This document shows positions 26,401 through 34,355 of a stretch of 64,000 bases of DNA, in pieces. The notes under the pieces were generated by a model that had not been told where the DNA came from, made no database searches, and saw only the letters and a program-made list of their open reading frames with translations. The translations under genes and the position numbers were made by a program. The first letter of the stretch is position 1, and each line of letters opens with the position of its first letter. Source of the DNA: Chloroflexia bacterium SDU3-3 (GTDB taxonomy: Bacteria > Chloroflexota > Chloroflexia > Chloroflexales > Roseiflexaceae); NCBI GenBank assembly GCA_009268125.1, contig WBOU01000012.1, forward strand, positions 62,001 through 126,000, in the 5' to 3' direction.

Positions 26401-26409
26401 ATTATACCA
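26401..26409 (-). promoter_or_regulatory. Extended -10 promoter of the histidine kinase (leaderless)
   Basis: Read on the - strand, TGG-TATAAT is followed after eight bases by ATG 26392. The expected transcript start falls within three bases of that ATG, giving a second leaderless gene in this window. Confidence 0.65.
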
Positions 26410-26475
26410 GAGCCTTTTGCAGCGGCATACCCACCCTTTGCCCTATCAGCGCCTCTGTGTTCTTGACTCACTGAA

Positions 26476-26600
26476 GATTTTTTACCACGAAGACGCGAAG
26501 GCCCGAAGGCTTGTATCTTTATTGTTTGAATCTTTGAGCCTTCGTGGTCCTTGGCTCCCTTTTCCGTGGTGTCTTGGAGTCTTGGTGGTACAAGAATCGG
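26476..26600. repeat. Dispersed repeat cluster, both orientations
   Basis: TTTTACCACGAAGACGCGAAGGCCCGAAGG faces inverted units (CCTTCGTGGTCCTTGG, CGTGGTGTCTTGGAGTCTTGGTGGTAC) across an AT-rich centre, so the ends can pair. It lies between the kinase and scpA. The remaining bases of 26399-26643 hold no gene. Confidence 0.8.
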
Positions 26601-26643
26601 CGCTCTATCGAGAACGCATACCCGCCTTGCCCTCTGTGGGCCG

Positions 26644-27423
26644 CTAGGCCGCGCCGATCCCTAGCTCGTGGATGGGGCCTTGCCCCAGGTTCTGGCCGCG
26701 CCCCACCATGATCGGCCCGAACAGCTCGCGCTGCTCGACCATGATCGCCCGCCGCTTCAGCAGCTCCAGCACCGTCCACAGCGCCACCACCACCTCCACC
26801 CGCGTGGTGGTGATCGAGAGCAGGTCTTCAAAGTCGAGCCACTCGCGCTCGGCCAGCTTGGCCTCGATCCGCGCGGCCATCTCGGGCACGGTGATGATCT
26901 TGGGGGCGGGCACGGCCACGGTCGGCTCGTCCAGCGGCAGCACCAGCTGCAGGCGGCGCTGGATGGCGGACAGCATGTCGCCTAGCGTGGCGTCCAGGCG
27001 GTCGGGTGTGGGCAGCGCGGGCAGCGCGGGGGCGGCCTGGCGCGTGTAGCTGCGCAGCCCGCTCTCCTGCAGGGTGCGCAGCAGCTCGGCGGCCTGCTTG
27101 AAGCGCTGGTACTCGCGCAGCTGGCGCACCAGATCCTCGGCGTCGTCCACCGCCTCGCCGCTGGCCTTGGCGGCGGGGCGCGGCAGCAGCGCCCGCGACT
27201 TGATTAGCAGCAGGCGCGCGGCGATCACCAGGAAGGCCGAGAGTGACGCGGGGTTGGGCGCGTCCATGCCGCGCACGTGGGCCAGGTACTGGTCGGCCAC
27301 CTGCGCCAGCGCGATAGTGGTGATGTCCAGCTCCTCGCGCTCGATCAGGCGCAGCAGCAGATCCAGCGGGCCTTCAAAGCTGCCTGCCTGAAAGGTGTAG
27401 TCGATCGGCTCGGTGATAAGCAT
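26644..27423 (-). CDS. scpA: Segregation and condensation protein A
   Basis: A 259-residue kleisin that bridges the SMC dimer and ScpB in chromosome condensation. The N terminus YTFQAGSFEGPLDLLLRLIEREELDITTIALAQVADQYL is the SMC-neck-binding helix. PASLSAFLVIAARLLLIKSRALLP follows, and the C-terminal winged helix (about 180-250) contacts the SMC head. The length is normal. scpB is not adjacent in this window. It starts 13 bases after the HD-domain gene and is likely co-transcribed with it. Confidence 0.93.
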   Translation of the reverse strand: MLITEPIDYTFQAGSFEGPLDLLLRLIEREELDITTIALAQVADQYLAHVRGMDAPNPASLSAFLVIAARLLLIKSRALLPRPAAKASGEAVDDAEDLVRQLREYQRFKQAAELLRTLQESGLRSYTRQAAPALPALPTPDRLDATLGDMLSAIQRRLQLVLPLDEPTVAVPAPKIITVPEMAARIEAKLAEREWLDFEDLLSITTTRVEVVVALWTVLELLKRRAIMVEQRELFGPIMVGRGQNLGQGPIHELGIGAA

Positions 27424-27436
27424 GGCGCTCTCTCAG

Positions 27437-27988
27437 CTAGTTGCGGTCGTCGGCCCAGGCCAGCGCGGCGGCGGCGGGCGTGGGCCGGTGCTCGGCGTAG
27501 TCGCGCAGGATGGCCACCACCTGCGCATCGCAGCCCGCCGCCTCGGCCAGCTGGGCGCTGCGCCGCTCGTGGCTGCTGTGGGTGGCGAAGGGCCGCAGCG
27601 GCCCGCGCCCATACGCGGCGGCGCGGGTGTAGAGCGCGGGCGCGACGCGCTTGAGTATGACAAATAGGCCGTAGTAGAGCAGCGGGATGCCGTGCCCCTG
27701 CTCGTCAACCTTGCCCGTATCATGGATGAGCGCCGCGGTCAGCAGCGCCGGGTCGCGGTGTGCGCATGCCACCAGGGTCTGGTAGACATCGAGGCAGTGC
27801 CGCTGGTCGAAGCGCGGCATGCGCTCGAAAAGCGCACGCTCGGCAGGGCGGAGCCGCCGCACCAGATCAGCCCGCTCCGCCGAGCTGATCTGCCCGGCGA
27901 TGGCGCGGCGCAGCTGGTAGATTCGATAGCGGATCTTGGAGAGACCGCGCGCAGAGGGATCGTTCAGGTGCGCCCTCGCTAATGACAT
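27437..27988 (-). CDS. HD-domain phosphohydrolase-like protein
   Basis: A 183-residue protein with an HD-type metal site: RHCLDVYQTL supplies the first His, ALIHDTGK (about residues 105-112) the HD doublet, and LRDYAEHRP a possible final Asp. The N-terminal region is helical and basic. The substrate is unknown; HD proteins of this size include nucleotidases and RNA or (p)ppGpp-type hydrolases. The start at 27988 abuts the T-run of the sigma factor terminator. Confidence 0.75.
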   Translation of the reverse strand: MSLARAHLNDPSARGLSKIRYRIYQLRRAIAGQISSAERADLVRRLRPAERALFERMPRFDQRHCLDVYQTLVACAHRDPALLTAALIHDTGKVDEQGHGIPLLYYGLFVILKRVAPALYTRAAAYGRGPLRPFATHSSHERRSAQLAEAAGCDAQVVAILRDYAEHRPTPAAAALAWADDRN

Positions 27989-28033
27989 AAAAAAAGCGCA
28001 CAGCCGCGATCATGCAGATCGCAGCCGTGCGCT
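27988..28033 (-). terminator. Intrinsic terminator of the sigma factor gene
   Basis: On the - strand, a 16-bp stem with two mismatches (28032 to 27996, loop TGCAT) is followed by GCTTTTTTTAT. It begins ten bases after the sigma gene stop. Confidence 0.85.
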
Positions 28034-28042
28034 GGGGCTTCT

Positions 28043-29254
28043 CTAGTCGAGGTAGCCGCGCAGCTTCTTGCCCAGGTGCGGGTGGCGCAGCTTGCGCAGG
28101 GCCACCGCCTCGATCTGGCGGATGCGCTCGCGGGTGATGCCGAACTCCACGCCGACCTCCTCAAGCGTGCGGTAGCGGCCATCCTTCAGGCCGTAGCGCA
28201 GCTGGATGATCTTGCGCTCGCGCTCGGGCAGCTTCTGCAGCACCTCCTCGATCTGCTCGCGCAGCATGGTGGCGGCGGCGGCGTCGGCGGGGGCCGAGAT
28301 GCGGTCGTCCTCGATGAAGTCGCCCATGCGGCCCTCACCCTCCTGCCCCACCGGCATCTCAAGCGAGAGCGGGTGCATCGAGGCCTCCAGGGTGCGGCGC
28401 ACCTTGCCGGCGTTCACGCCCATGGCCGACGCGATCTCCTCGGGGGTTGGCTCGCGCTGCATCGCCTGCTGGAGCTTGTGCGAGGCGCGCTTCACCTGGC
28501 TGATCGCCTCGCCCATGTGCACGGGCAGGCGGATGGTGCGGCTCTGGTCTGCAATGGCGCGGGTGATCGCCTGGCGGATCCACCATGTGGCATAGGTAGA
28601 AAATTTATGGCCCTTGGTATAGTCAAATTTCTCAACGGCGCGCATCAGGCCGATATTGCCCTCCTGCACCAGATCCATCATCGTAAGGCCATACGAGGTA
28701 TATTTTTTCGCAATCGAAACGACAAGTCGCAGGTTTGCCTGGATCAGATGCTGCCGCGCGTCATTTCCGCGCTCGATCGCGGTGCGCAGCATAAACTCTT
28801 CCTGGCGCGTTTCAAAGCTGTTGCTATCGAGTTTTTTCTGAGCCTCGTCGCCCGATTCCATCTGTTTGGCCAGCGTCACTTCCTGCTCGGCAGAAAGCAG
28901 CGGAACCTGACCGATCTCCTGGAGATACATGCGTACGGGGTCATCGAGGGCAATATCGGTAAAGTCGGGGATCTCGGCGAGGAGATCTTCGTCGCTCACT
29001 GTGTTGTCGCTCAGGTCGGCGTCAACATCGGCGGCGTTTTCCACCACGCGGATGCCCTCGGCTTGGAGGGCGGCGTAGAGCTGATCGACATCAGCAACAT
29101 GGTTTTCTGGCTGTGGGAGCGCTTCGAGGATGTCGTTGTAAGTTAGGTACCCCTGGCTCCTGGCTACGCCTAGCAGTTGCTCAACCATCTGTACCCACTC
29201 CTCCTGCGAGGCAGCTCCGCTGGGGAGCACTTTTTCCAGTCCTTTGATCGACAT
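28043..29254 (-). CDS. rpoD: Principal RNA polymerase sigma factor (sigma-70 family)
   Basis: A 403-residue housekeeping sigma factor. A short region 1.1-like domain (residues 1-75) is followed by region 1.2 ([21 protein letters not shown]). Region 2 has [27 protein letters not shown] and [17 protein letters not shown], which binds the -10 box. Region 3 follows, then region 4 ([29 protein letters not shown]), which binds the -35 box. ATG 29254 ([11 protein letters not shown]) is preferred; in-frame codons further upstream would add a tail over the 5' untranslated region. Region 3 is complete, so extended -10 recognition, common in this window, is plausible. Confidence 0.95.
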   Translation of the reverse strand: MSIKGLEKVLPSGAASQEEWVQMVEQLLGVARSQGYLTYNDILEALPQPENHVADVDQLYAALQAEGIRVVENAADVDADLSDNTVSDEDLLAEIPDFTDIALDDPVRMYLQEIGQVPLLSAEQEVTLAKQMESGDEAQKKLDSNSFETRQEEFMLRTAIERGNDARQHLIQANLRLVVSIAKKYTSYGLTMMDLVQEGNIGLMRAVEKFDYTKGHKFSTYATWWIRQAITRAIADQSRTIRLPVHMGEAISQVKRASHKLQQAMQREPTPEEIASAMGVNAGKVRRTLEASMHPLSLEMPVGQEGEGRMGDFIEDDRISAPADAAAATMLREQIEEVLQKLPERERKIIQLRYGLKDGRYRTLEEVGVEFGITRERIRQIEAVALRKLRHPHLGKKLRGYLD

Positions 29255-29421
29255 AATGAATGGCCTGCCAACGTTGTAAGTTCGCAAAGGTGTGCGAATG
29301 TGCAATTTACAAAAAGGGCTTTTTTTGCGCAACAAGATGGGGCTGAGAGCAGGTGACTCAAAGCCCCTGAGATTGCTCTCTGGATGGGACGCGAGCTTGG
29401 CACCCCGCTTGTTCGCAATAA

Positions 29422-29451
29422 ACTATAACATTAGGAAGTAGTTAAAGTCAA
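29422..29451 (-). promoter_or_regulatory. Promoter of rpoD
   Basis: On the - strand, TTGACT (29451-29446), an 18-base spacer ending in TGT, then TATAGT (29427-29422). It combines both boxes with an extended -10. The untranslated leader would be about 160 bases. Confidence 0.75.
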
Positions 29452-29560
29452 CCCTTTTTGACGCCATCTTAGGCCAGTATATCGAGATCTCTGGTACTAA
29501 AGTACTCAGGGCACGCGGTTCATCAGCCGTGCGTGATCGCATGATGTGCCGATCTGGCGG
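29452..29560. other. Intergenic spacer between divergent rpoD and pyrF promoters
   Basis: About 110 bases with no ORF, repeat or hairpin that I can support. Confidence 0.5.
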
Positions 29561-29589
29561 TTGACAAACCGCCGCTTTCCCCGTACCAT
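29561..29589 (+). promoter_or_regulatory. Promoter of pyrF
   Basis: TTGACA (29561-29566), a 17-base spacer, TACCAT (29584-29589). It is followed after ten bases by AAAGGAG and the GTG start, so the leader is short. Confidence 0.75.
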
Positions 29590-29612
29590 CTCCAGCCTGA
29601 AAGGAGTCTCCC

Positions 29613-30431
29613 GTGAGCTTTCAGACACTGCTTGAGTCGGCATCCCGCCGCAGCCAGAGCCTGCTCTGCCTTGGCCTAGATCCCGATGTGGCCCGCCTGC
29701 CCCGCCAGTTTGCCACCCAGCCCGACCCCGTCTTCGCCTTCTGCGCCGCCATGATCGACGCCACCGCTGATCTGGTGTGTGTCTACAAACCTAACATCGC
29801 TTTTTTCGAGGCGCTCGGCCCCGGCGGTATGGAGACGCTGCACCGCGTGATCCAGCATGTCCCCAAGCATGTGCCGGTCATCCTGGATGCCAAGCGCGGC
29901 GACATCGGCTCGACGTCCGAGGCCTACGCCCGCGCCGCCTTCGAGCAGCTCGGCGCACACGCGGTTACGCTCAACCCCTACCTGGGCGGCGACGCGCTGG
30001 CCCCGTTCCTGGCCTACGCCGATCGCGGCTGCATTCTGCTCTGCAAGACATCCAACCCCGGCAGCGCCGACCTGCAAGATCTGCCGCTGGCTAGCGGCCA
30101 GCCGCTGTATATGGAGGTGGCCCGCCGCGCCCGCGACGACTGGAACGGCAACGCCAACGTCGGGCTGGTGGTGGGGGCCACCCACCCCGGCCAGCTGCGC
30201 GCCGTGCGCGAGCTGTGCCCCACCATGCTGCTGCTGCTCCCTGGCATTGGCGCGCAGGGCGGCGATCTGCAGGCCGCCGTCGCCGCCGCGGTGGATGCCC
30301 AGGGCGAGGGCATTATCATCAATGCCTCGCGCAGCATCCTCTACGCTTCGGCGGGCGACGACGCCGTGCCCGCCGCCCGCGCCGAGGCGCTGCGCCTGCG
30401 CGACGCGATCAACGCGGCCCGCGATAGCTAG
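29613..30431 (+). CDS. pyrF: Orotidine 5'-phosphate decarboxylase (type 2)
   Basis: A 272-residue enzyme that makes UMP, the last step of pyrimidine synthesis. The catalytic DAKRGDIGSTSEAYARA (about residues 92-108) is the type 2 (actinobacterial/chloroflexal) version of the DxKxxD motif. Early LCLGLDPDVARLP and late GIIINASRSILYA segments form the substrate phosphate site. The start is GTG 29613 with AAAGGAG six bases upstream. No other pyr gene is near. Confidence 0.94.
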   Translation: MSFQTLLESASRRSQSLLCLGLDPDVARLPRQFATQPDPVFAFCAAMIDATADLVCVYKPNIAFFEALGPGGMETLHRVIQHVPKHVPVILDAKRGDIGSTSEAYARAAFEQLGAHAVTLNPYLGGDALAPFLAYADRGCILLCKTSNPGSADLQDLPLASGQPLYMEVARRARDDWNGNANVGLVVGATHPGQLRAVRELCPTMLLLLPGIGAQGGDLQAAVAAAVDAQGEGIIINASRSILYASAGDDAVPAARAEALRLRDAINAARDS

Positions 30432-30474
30432 GCGAGATCGTGCTTGAGAGGGTGGATTTTACCGCCCTGTCGGC

Positions 30475-30480
30475 TATAAT
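30475..30480 (+). promoter_or_regulatory. Probable -10 box of smpB
   Basis: TATAAT in GTCGGCTATAATATCTCC, 118 bases before smpB. No matching -35 box is evident. No tmRNA gene is recognisable in this gap. Confidence 0.45.
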
Positions 30481-30597
30481 ATCTCCAAGCCGCTAGAAAG
30501 ATCGATCACGCTCACACGATCTGGCGCTGCTTTTTTTGTGCGAAGTACCTGCTGCCGGGCGCGCTGCTGCGCCTGGCAGGGGCGAGCGAGGAGATAT

Positions 30598-31071
30598 ATG
30601 GCTGGGAAGCAGAGCGACGCGGTTGTTGCCGATAACCGTAAGGCACGGCACGACTACTTCATCGAGGAGAGCTACGAGGCTGGGCTGGCCCTCACCGGCA
30701 GCGAGATTAAGTCCGTGCGTGATGGCCGCATCAACATGCGCGGCGGCTATGCCCGCGTGCAAAATGGTGAGATCATCATGTACGATGTGCATATCTCGCC
30801 CTACGAGCAGTCGGGCATTTACTTCAACCACGAGCCGACCAGGGCGCGCAAGCTGCTGCTGCACCGCCGCGAGATCAGCCGGATCGCCGGGCTGGTCGAT
30901 CGGCAGGGCTACACGCTGGTGCCGCTGCGCATCTACTTCAAAGGGCGCCGCGCCAAGCTTGAGCTGGGGGTCGCCAAGGGCAAGAAGCTCTACGACAAGC
31001 GTGAGGATATCGCCAACCGCGAGGCCAAGCGCGACATCGACCGCATGATGAAGGCGCGCCGCTACGAGTAG
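30598..31071 (+). CDS. smpB: SsrA-binding protein SmpB
   Basis: A 157-residue partner of tmRNA in ribosome rescue. The OB-fold body starts ADNRKARHDYFIEESYEAGLALTGSEIKSVRDGRINMRGGYARV. The basic C-terminal tail DKREDIANREAKRDIDRMMK enters the decoding centre. ATG 30598 has GAGGAG nearby; an in-frame ATG at 30538 lacks one. It is followed by a strong terminator shared with the convergent regulator gene. Confidence 0.95.
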   Translation: MAGKQSDAVVADNRKARHDYFIEESYEAGLALTGSEIKSVRDGRINMRGGYARVQNGEIIMYDVHISPYEQSGIYFNHEPTRARKLLLHRREISRIAGLVDRQGYTLVPLRIYFKGRRAKLELGVAKGKKLYDKREDIANREAKRDIDRMMKARRYE

Positions 31072-31087
31072 TGCCGCGCCTATCGAG

Positions 31088-31118
31088 ACAGAGGGGGCCG
31101 CAAGGCCCCCTCTGTTGT
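31088..31118. terminator. Bidirectional terminator between smpB and a response regulator
   Basis: ACAGAGGGGGCC-GCAA-GGCCCCCTCTGT (31088-31115) is a perfect 12-bp stem with a GNRA-type loop, followed by TGTT. It lies between convergent genes. Confidence 0.8.
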
Positions 31119-31834
31119 TATGCGGCCTCCAGCGGGCGAACCGCAGGGGCGCTCTCCTCGAAGCGGTAGCCGATGCCTCGCACGGTGTGGATGAGCGCGG
31201 GCGTCGATGGGTCTTTCTCGATCTTCTCGCGCAACCAGCGGATGTGCACATCCACTGTGCGGTGCGACCCCACAAAGCGCTCGCCCCACACCTTCTCCAG
31301 CAGGATATCGCGCGAGAGCGCCACCCCCACATGGTGCATCAGGCAAGCCAGCAGGTCGAATTCCTTGTACGAGAGCGAGATCTCGCGATCGTCATACCAC
31401 ACGCGGCGGCTCTCGCGGTCGAGCCGCACCGGCCCCACCTGTAGCAGATCGGGCATGCTGGGCTGGGCGGCGCGTGCACTCCAGCGCAGCAGCGCGCGCA
31501 CGCGGGCCAGCAGCTCGCCCAGGCTGAACGGCTTGGTGATATAGTCGTTGGCCCCCAGCTCCAGCCCTGCGATGATGTGCGCCTCGTCGTGTAGCGCGGT
31601 GACGATGATGATCGGGATGGTGGCCTCCTGGGTGAGGATGCGGCAGACCGAGAAGCCATCGAGGCCGGGAAGCATAATATCCAGCAGGATGAGATCCGGC
31701 TTATGGCGTCGTGCCAGATCAAGCCCCTGGATACCATCGGCGGCGACTAGCACCTGGTATCCGGCCTGCTCAAGGTTGTACTGGATGGTCTCTTGAAGGA
31801 TCTGATCATCCTCCACCACGAGGATCATTGCCAT
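31118..31834 (-). CDS. OmpR/PhoB-type response regulator
   Basis: A 238-residue regulator. The receiver (residues 1-118) has acidic residues E8-D10, phospho-acceptor D52 in LILLDIMLPGLDG and K102-P103 in the YITKPFS segment. The winged helix-turn-helix (about 140-228) ends RTVDVHIRWLREKIEKDP...IHTVRGIGYRFE. An in-frame ATG 36 bases upstream would add MAALPLEHSEAI, which is not part of the fold, so MAMILVVEDD is preferred. No histidine kinase is adjacent, so it is an orphan here. Confidence 0.92.
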   Translation of the reverse strand: MAMILVVEDDQILQETIQYNLEQAGYQVLVAADGIQGLDLARRHKPDLILLDIMLPGLDGFSVCRILTQEATIPIIIVTALHDEAHIIAGLELGANDYITKPFSLGELLARVRALLRWSARAAQPSMPDLLQVGPVRLDRESRRVWYDDREISLSYKEFDLLACLMHHVGVALSRDILLEKVWGERFVGSHRTVDVHIRWLREKIEKDPSTPALIHTVRGIGYRFEESAPAVRPLEAA

Positions 31835-31990
31835 AATCGCTTCGCTATGCTCTAGAGGAAGCGCAGCCATACTGCACTCTGCTGAGCGCCGATTGTAGGG
31901 GGCGTATGTTAAATCGATATTATTTGTCCGTTAAAGTTATCTGAACAGGGAATCGTCACGATCCTGTTTGCGTTCCGATACCATCTGGGC

Positions 31991-32020
31991 TTGACGTCAG
32001 AAAAAGCCGGTGGCTATAAT
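31991..32020 (+). promoter_or_regulatory. Promoter of the AAA+ ATPase transcript
   Basis: TTGACG (31991-31996), an 18-base spacer, TATAAT (32015-32020). The leader is about 155 bases and contains a 37-codon ORF. Just upstream, AACAGGGAATCGT and ACGATCCTGTT (about 31944-31971) form an imperfect inverted repeat that could bind a regulator. Confidence 0.7.
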
Positions 32021-32058
32021 AGAAGCGTCTTTCTAAATGTTATGTTAGGCGTTTGCCG

Positions 32059-32172
32059 ATGAACGCCAGCGTGTTGCGAACGGCCATTGTCATTCTCGTC
32101 CTCGTGTTTTCAAACATGGGACAGCATCTCCGCCGCCATTGCAGACAGGCTGTATTCGCAGGACAATGGTAG
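32059..32172 (+). CDS. Possible 37-codon upstream ORF with hydrophobic core
   Basis: It starts at ATG 32059 and ends TAG 32170-32172, which immediately precedes the GAGG (32174-32177) of the next gene. Residues 9-17 (AIVILVLVF) are strongly hydrophobic, so it could be a tiny membrane peptide or a translated leader that couples translation to the ATPase. Codon use is not as GC-biased as in the neighbours. I do not recognise a family. Confidence 0.3.
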   Translation: MNASVLRTAIVILVLVFSNMGQHLRRHCRQAVFAGQW

Positions 32173-32182
32173 CGAGGAAACC

Positions 32183-33406
32183 ATGGATCCAATTCCGAGC
32201 GGTATGTCACTGGCGGTACGCGGGACCGCAAATCCCCTCGATGAGGTTGAGCGCAAGCTTCACAACGCGATTTTTGGGCAAGATCGCGCGATCGAGGCGC
32301 TTGTGCGTGTGCTGAATCGCGCCCGCTTTGGCTTCTCTGCCGGGAATGCGCGCCGCCCGCGGGCAACGCTGCTGTTCCTTGGCCCCACTGGCGTTGGCAA
32401 GACCGAGACCGCGCGGCGGCTGGCCCAGCTGCTGCGCCCCGATGGCGAGGCCTTCCTGAAGGTCGACTGCTCGCTGTTCAGCCAGGGCCACGAGGTATCG
32501 GCGCTCGTCGGTGCCCCGCCCTCATACGTTGGGCGCGATCAGAAGCCGCTGCTCAACCCCGATCTGATCGAGCAGGAAAACAGCGTGGTGCTCTTCGACG
32601 AGATCGAGAAGGGCCAGCCCGAGCTGTGGAACCTGCTGCTGCAGATCATGGAAGACGGCGAGATCCTGCTGCTGAACGGCGGGCGGCGGGTGTCGTTCCA
32701 GAACAGCATCGTCATCCTCACCACCAACGTTGGCGCGAAAGAGATGGTTGACTTCCTGGATCGGCGCACGATCGGCTTCCGCACAGCGAACAAGGATGTG
32801 GAGGCCACCGGCCAGCAGATCTACCAGATCGGCTTCGAGGCGCTGCAGAAGGTCTTCCAGCCCGAGTGGATCAACCGGCTCGATGAGATCATTGCCTTCC
32901 GCCCGCTCTCAAGCGACACGCTGCGCGCCGTGTTCGACCGCATGATCGACGAGGCCAACGAGCAGTATGCCCGCCACGGCGTGCAGATCGAGCTGACCCC
33001 GGCGGCCAAAGAGTACGTGCTGCACAAGGGCTTCGAGCCGCGATTTGGTGCGCGCCCGCTGCGCCAGCAGCTGCTCAAGCAGATCGAGGCCCCTCTGGCC
33101 GATCTGATGGCCTCGGGCGGCGTGCCCGAGGGCAGCCGAGTGCTGGTGTCGTACACTGGCGTGGATGAGCACGCGAAGGCGCTTGAGTTCTACTATGTGG
33201 ATGCGCCCGAGCTGCTGGCCCAGGCCCAGGAGCTGCGTGCCGCCGAGGTTGGGCGGATGGGCAGCGGCACGAACGATATGCCCCAGCAGCCCAGCGTTGG
33301 CCTCTCGGCCGATCGGGGCAACTCGATCGAACACACGGCCAACCCGCTGGGCCGGGGCCCACGGCTGACGCCGGGCGGGCGGCGCAACAGCAGCGACCGC
33401 AGCTAG
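32183..33406 (+). CDS. Single-ring Clp/HSP100-like AAA+ ATPase
   Basis: A 407-residue ATPase equivalent to only the second AAA+ module (D2) of ClpA/ClpC plus the C-terminal small domain. It lacks the N domain and D1. Walker A GPTGVGKTE (about 62-70), Walker B SVVLFDEIEK, sensor 1 ILTTNVGA, arginine finger region FQPEWINRLDEI, and sensor 2 PRFGARPLRQQLLKQIEAPLA are all present. Between sensor 1 and the arginine finger is RRTIGFRTANKD, in the place of the [LIV]G[FL] loop by which ClpA/C/X dock on ClpP. The tail is disordered. ATG 32183 has GAGG upstream; earlier in-frame starts lie in the leader. A ClpP-dependent unfoldase role is inference. Confidence 0.85.
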   Translation: MDPIPSGMSLAVRGTANPLDEVERKLHNAIFGQDRAIEALVRVLNRARFGFSAGNARRPRATLLFLGPTGVGKTETARRLAQLLRPDGEAFLKVDCSLFSQGHEVSALVGAPPSYVGRDQKPLLNPDLIEQENSVVLFDEIEKGQPELWNLLLQIMEDGEILLLNGGRRVSFQNSIVILTTNVGAKEMVDFLDRRTIGFRTANKDVEATGQQIYQIGFEALQKVFQPEWINRLDEIIAFRPLSSDTLRAVFDRMIDEANEQYARHGVQIELTPAAKEYVLHKGFEPRFGARPLRQQLLKQIEAPLADLMASGGVPEGSRVLVSYTGVDEHAKALEFYYVDAPELLAQAQELRAAEVGRMGSGTNDMPQQPSVGLSADRGNSIEHTANPLGRGPRLTPGGRRNSSDRS

Positions 33407-33423
33407 CCAGATGACCCTACCAA

Positions 33424-33468
33424 CCAAGAAGGCCGCCCGATATACTCGGGCGGCCTTCTTGGTTTTTT
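33424..33468. terminator. Strong bidirectional terminator
   Basis: A perfect 17-bp stem (33424-33440 with 33446-33462, loop TATAC) is followed by TTTTTT. It separates the convergent ATPase and PfkB genes. Confidence 0.92.
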
Positions 33469-33479
33469 GCGCGGCGCTG

Positions 33480-34286
33480 CTAGATGGACAGGCTGAGCAG
33501 CCCGCTTGCGCCGATAGCCTCGACGCTGGCCGCCGCGATCCGCGCCGCCTCGTGGGCGGCCTGGATTGGTGGCCTGCCAGCCTGGAGCGCGCAGAACAGC
33601 GTGGCCGCAAACACATCGCCCGCGCCGGTGGGGTCGCGCTCCTCGGCGGGGAAGGCGGCAATGTGCACCGGCTGGCCCTCTAGGAACAGCGTGGCACCTT
33701 GCGCGCCGTGCGTGAGCGCCACGATCGGGCACTCGGCGGCGTAGTCGGCTACCTGCTGCTCGTCGCCCTGCACATCCTCGATGCTCAGCACTAGGGCGTT
33801 GATGCGGCGCAGGAGCGTGGCCGAGGGACTCCAGGGCACGTAGCGGATAGCCGATGGCAGCGGCTGCTGCCAGGTGCGCATCCAGCCCTGCGGGGTGACG
33901 CCGAGGAAGGCGCTAGGGAAGCTGAGCGCCAGCGGCTCGGGCACCTCGGCCAGCACCGGGGCCAAGTGGATGATCGGCGCATCCTGCCAGGCGGTGGGCA
34001 CATCGTGCGGCTGGATGGCCTGGGCCTCGGCGTGCAGCACCTGGCTGCGGCTGCCGCCCGTGTAGCGGTTCTCGAAGGTGGGCGCGGTGGGCGATGCGGT
34101 GTGGGCTACAGGGATGCTGCTGGGCCACGCGGCGGGCAGCGGGGCCGCTGCCGAGACCACCCCCACGGCCTTGCCCAGGCGGTGGGCGGTGAGCGCCGCG
34201 TAGAGCGAGGTTCCACCTGGGGCGGTGGAGCCATCGGGGAGCAGATCGCGGGTAAGGTGCCCGAGCAGAAGGTATTCAGGTGACAT
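33480..34286 (-). CDS. PfkB-family carbohydrate/nucleoside kinase
   Basis: A 268-residue ribokinase-fold kinase, shorter than average for the family. The N-terminal glycine motif is GGTSLYAALTAHRLGKAV. The C-terminal PfkB signature DPTGAGDVFAATLFCALQAG (about residues 215-234) has the catalytic Asp of GAGD. The substrate is unknown; sugars, nucleosides or cofactors are all possible. ATG 34286 is used, although no clear ribosome binding site precedes it. It follows the jag terminator. Confidence 0.85.
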   Translation of the reverse strand: MSPEYLLLGHLTRDLLPDGSTAPGGTSLYAALTAHRLGKAVGVVSAAAPLPAAWPSSIPVAHTASPTAPTFENRYTGGSRSQVLHAEAQAIQPHDVPTAWQDAPIIHLAPVLAEVPEPLALSFPSAFLGVTPQGWMRTWQQPLPSAIRYVPWSPSATLLRRINALVLSIEDVQGDEQQVADYAAECPIVALTHGAQGATLFLEGQPVHIAAFPAEERDPTGAGDVFAATLFCALQAGRPPIQAAHEAARIAAASVEAIGASGLLSLSI

Positions 34287-34291
34287 AAGCA

Positions 34292-34336
34292 AATAAAAAC
34301 GGGGCGATCAGCCGAGTGTGGCCGTCTCCCCGTTTC
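34292..34336 (-). terminator. Terminator of the rpmH-rnpA-yidC-jag transcript
   Basis: On the - strand, AAACGGGG pairs with CCCCGTTT around a loop that itself can pair (GGC/GCC), followed by a T-rich run (TTTTTATTT). It lies 20 bases after the jag stop. Confidence 0.75.
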
Positions 34337-34355
34337 CTTTCGTCGCGCGAAAGCG

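Noticed and set aside
30432-30597. tmRNA gene next to smpB
   Set aside because: The gap is too short, and no alanine-acceptor ends or tag ORF can be recognised.
32021-32182. CIRCE or other heat-shock operator before the AAA+ gene
   Set aside because: No TTAGCACTC-N9-GAGTGCTAA-like sequence is present.
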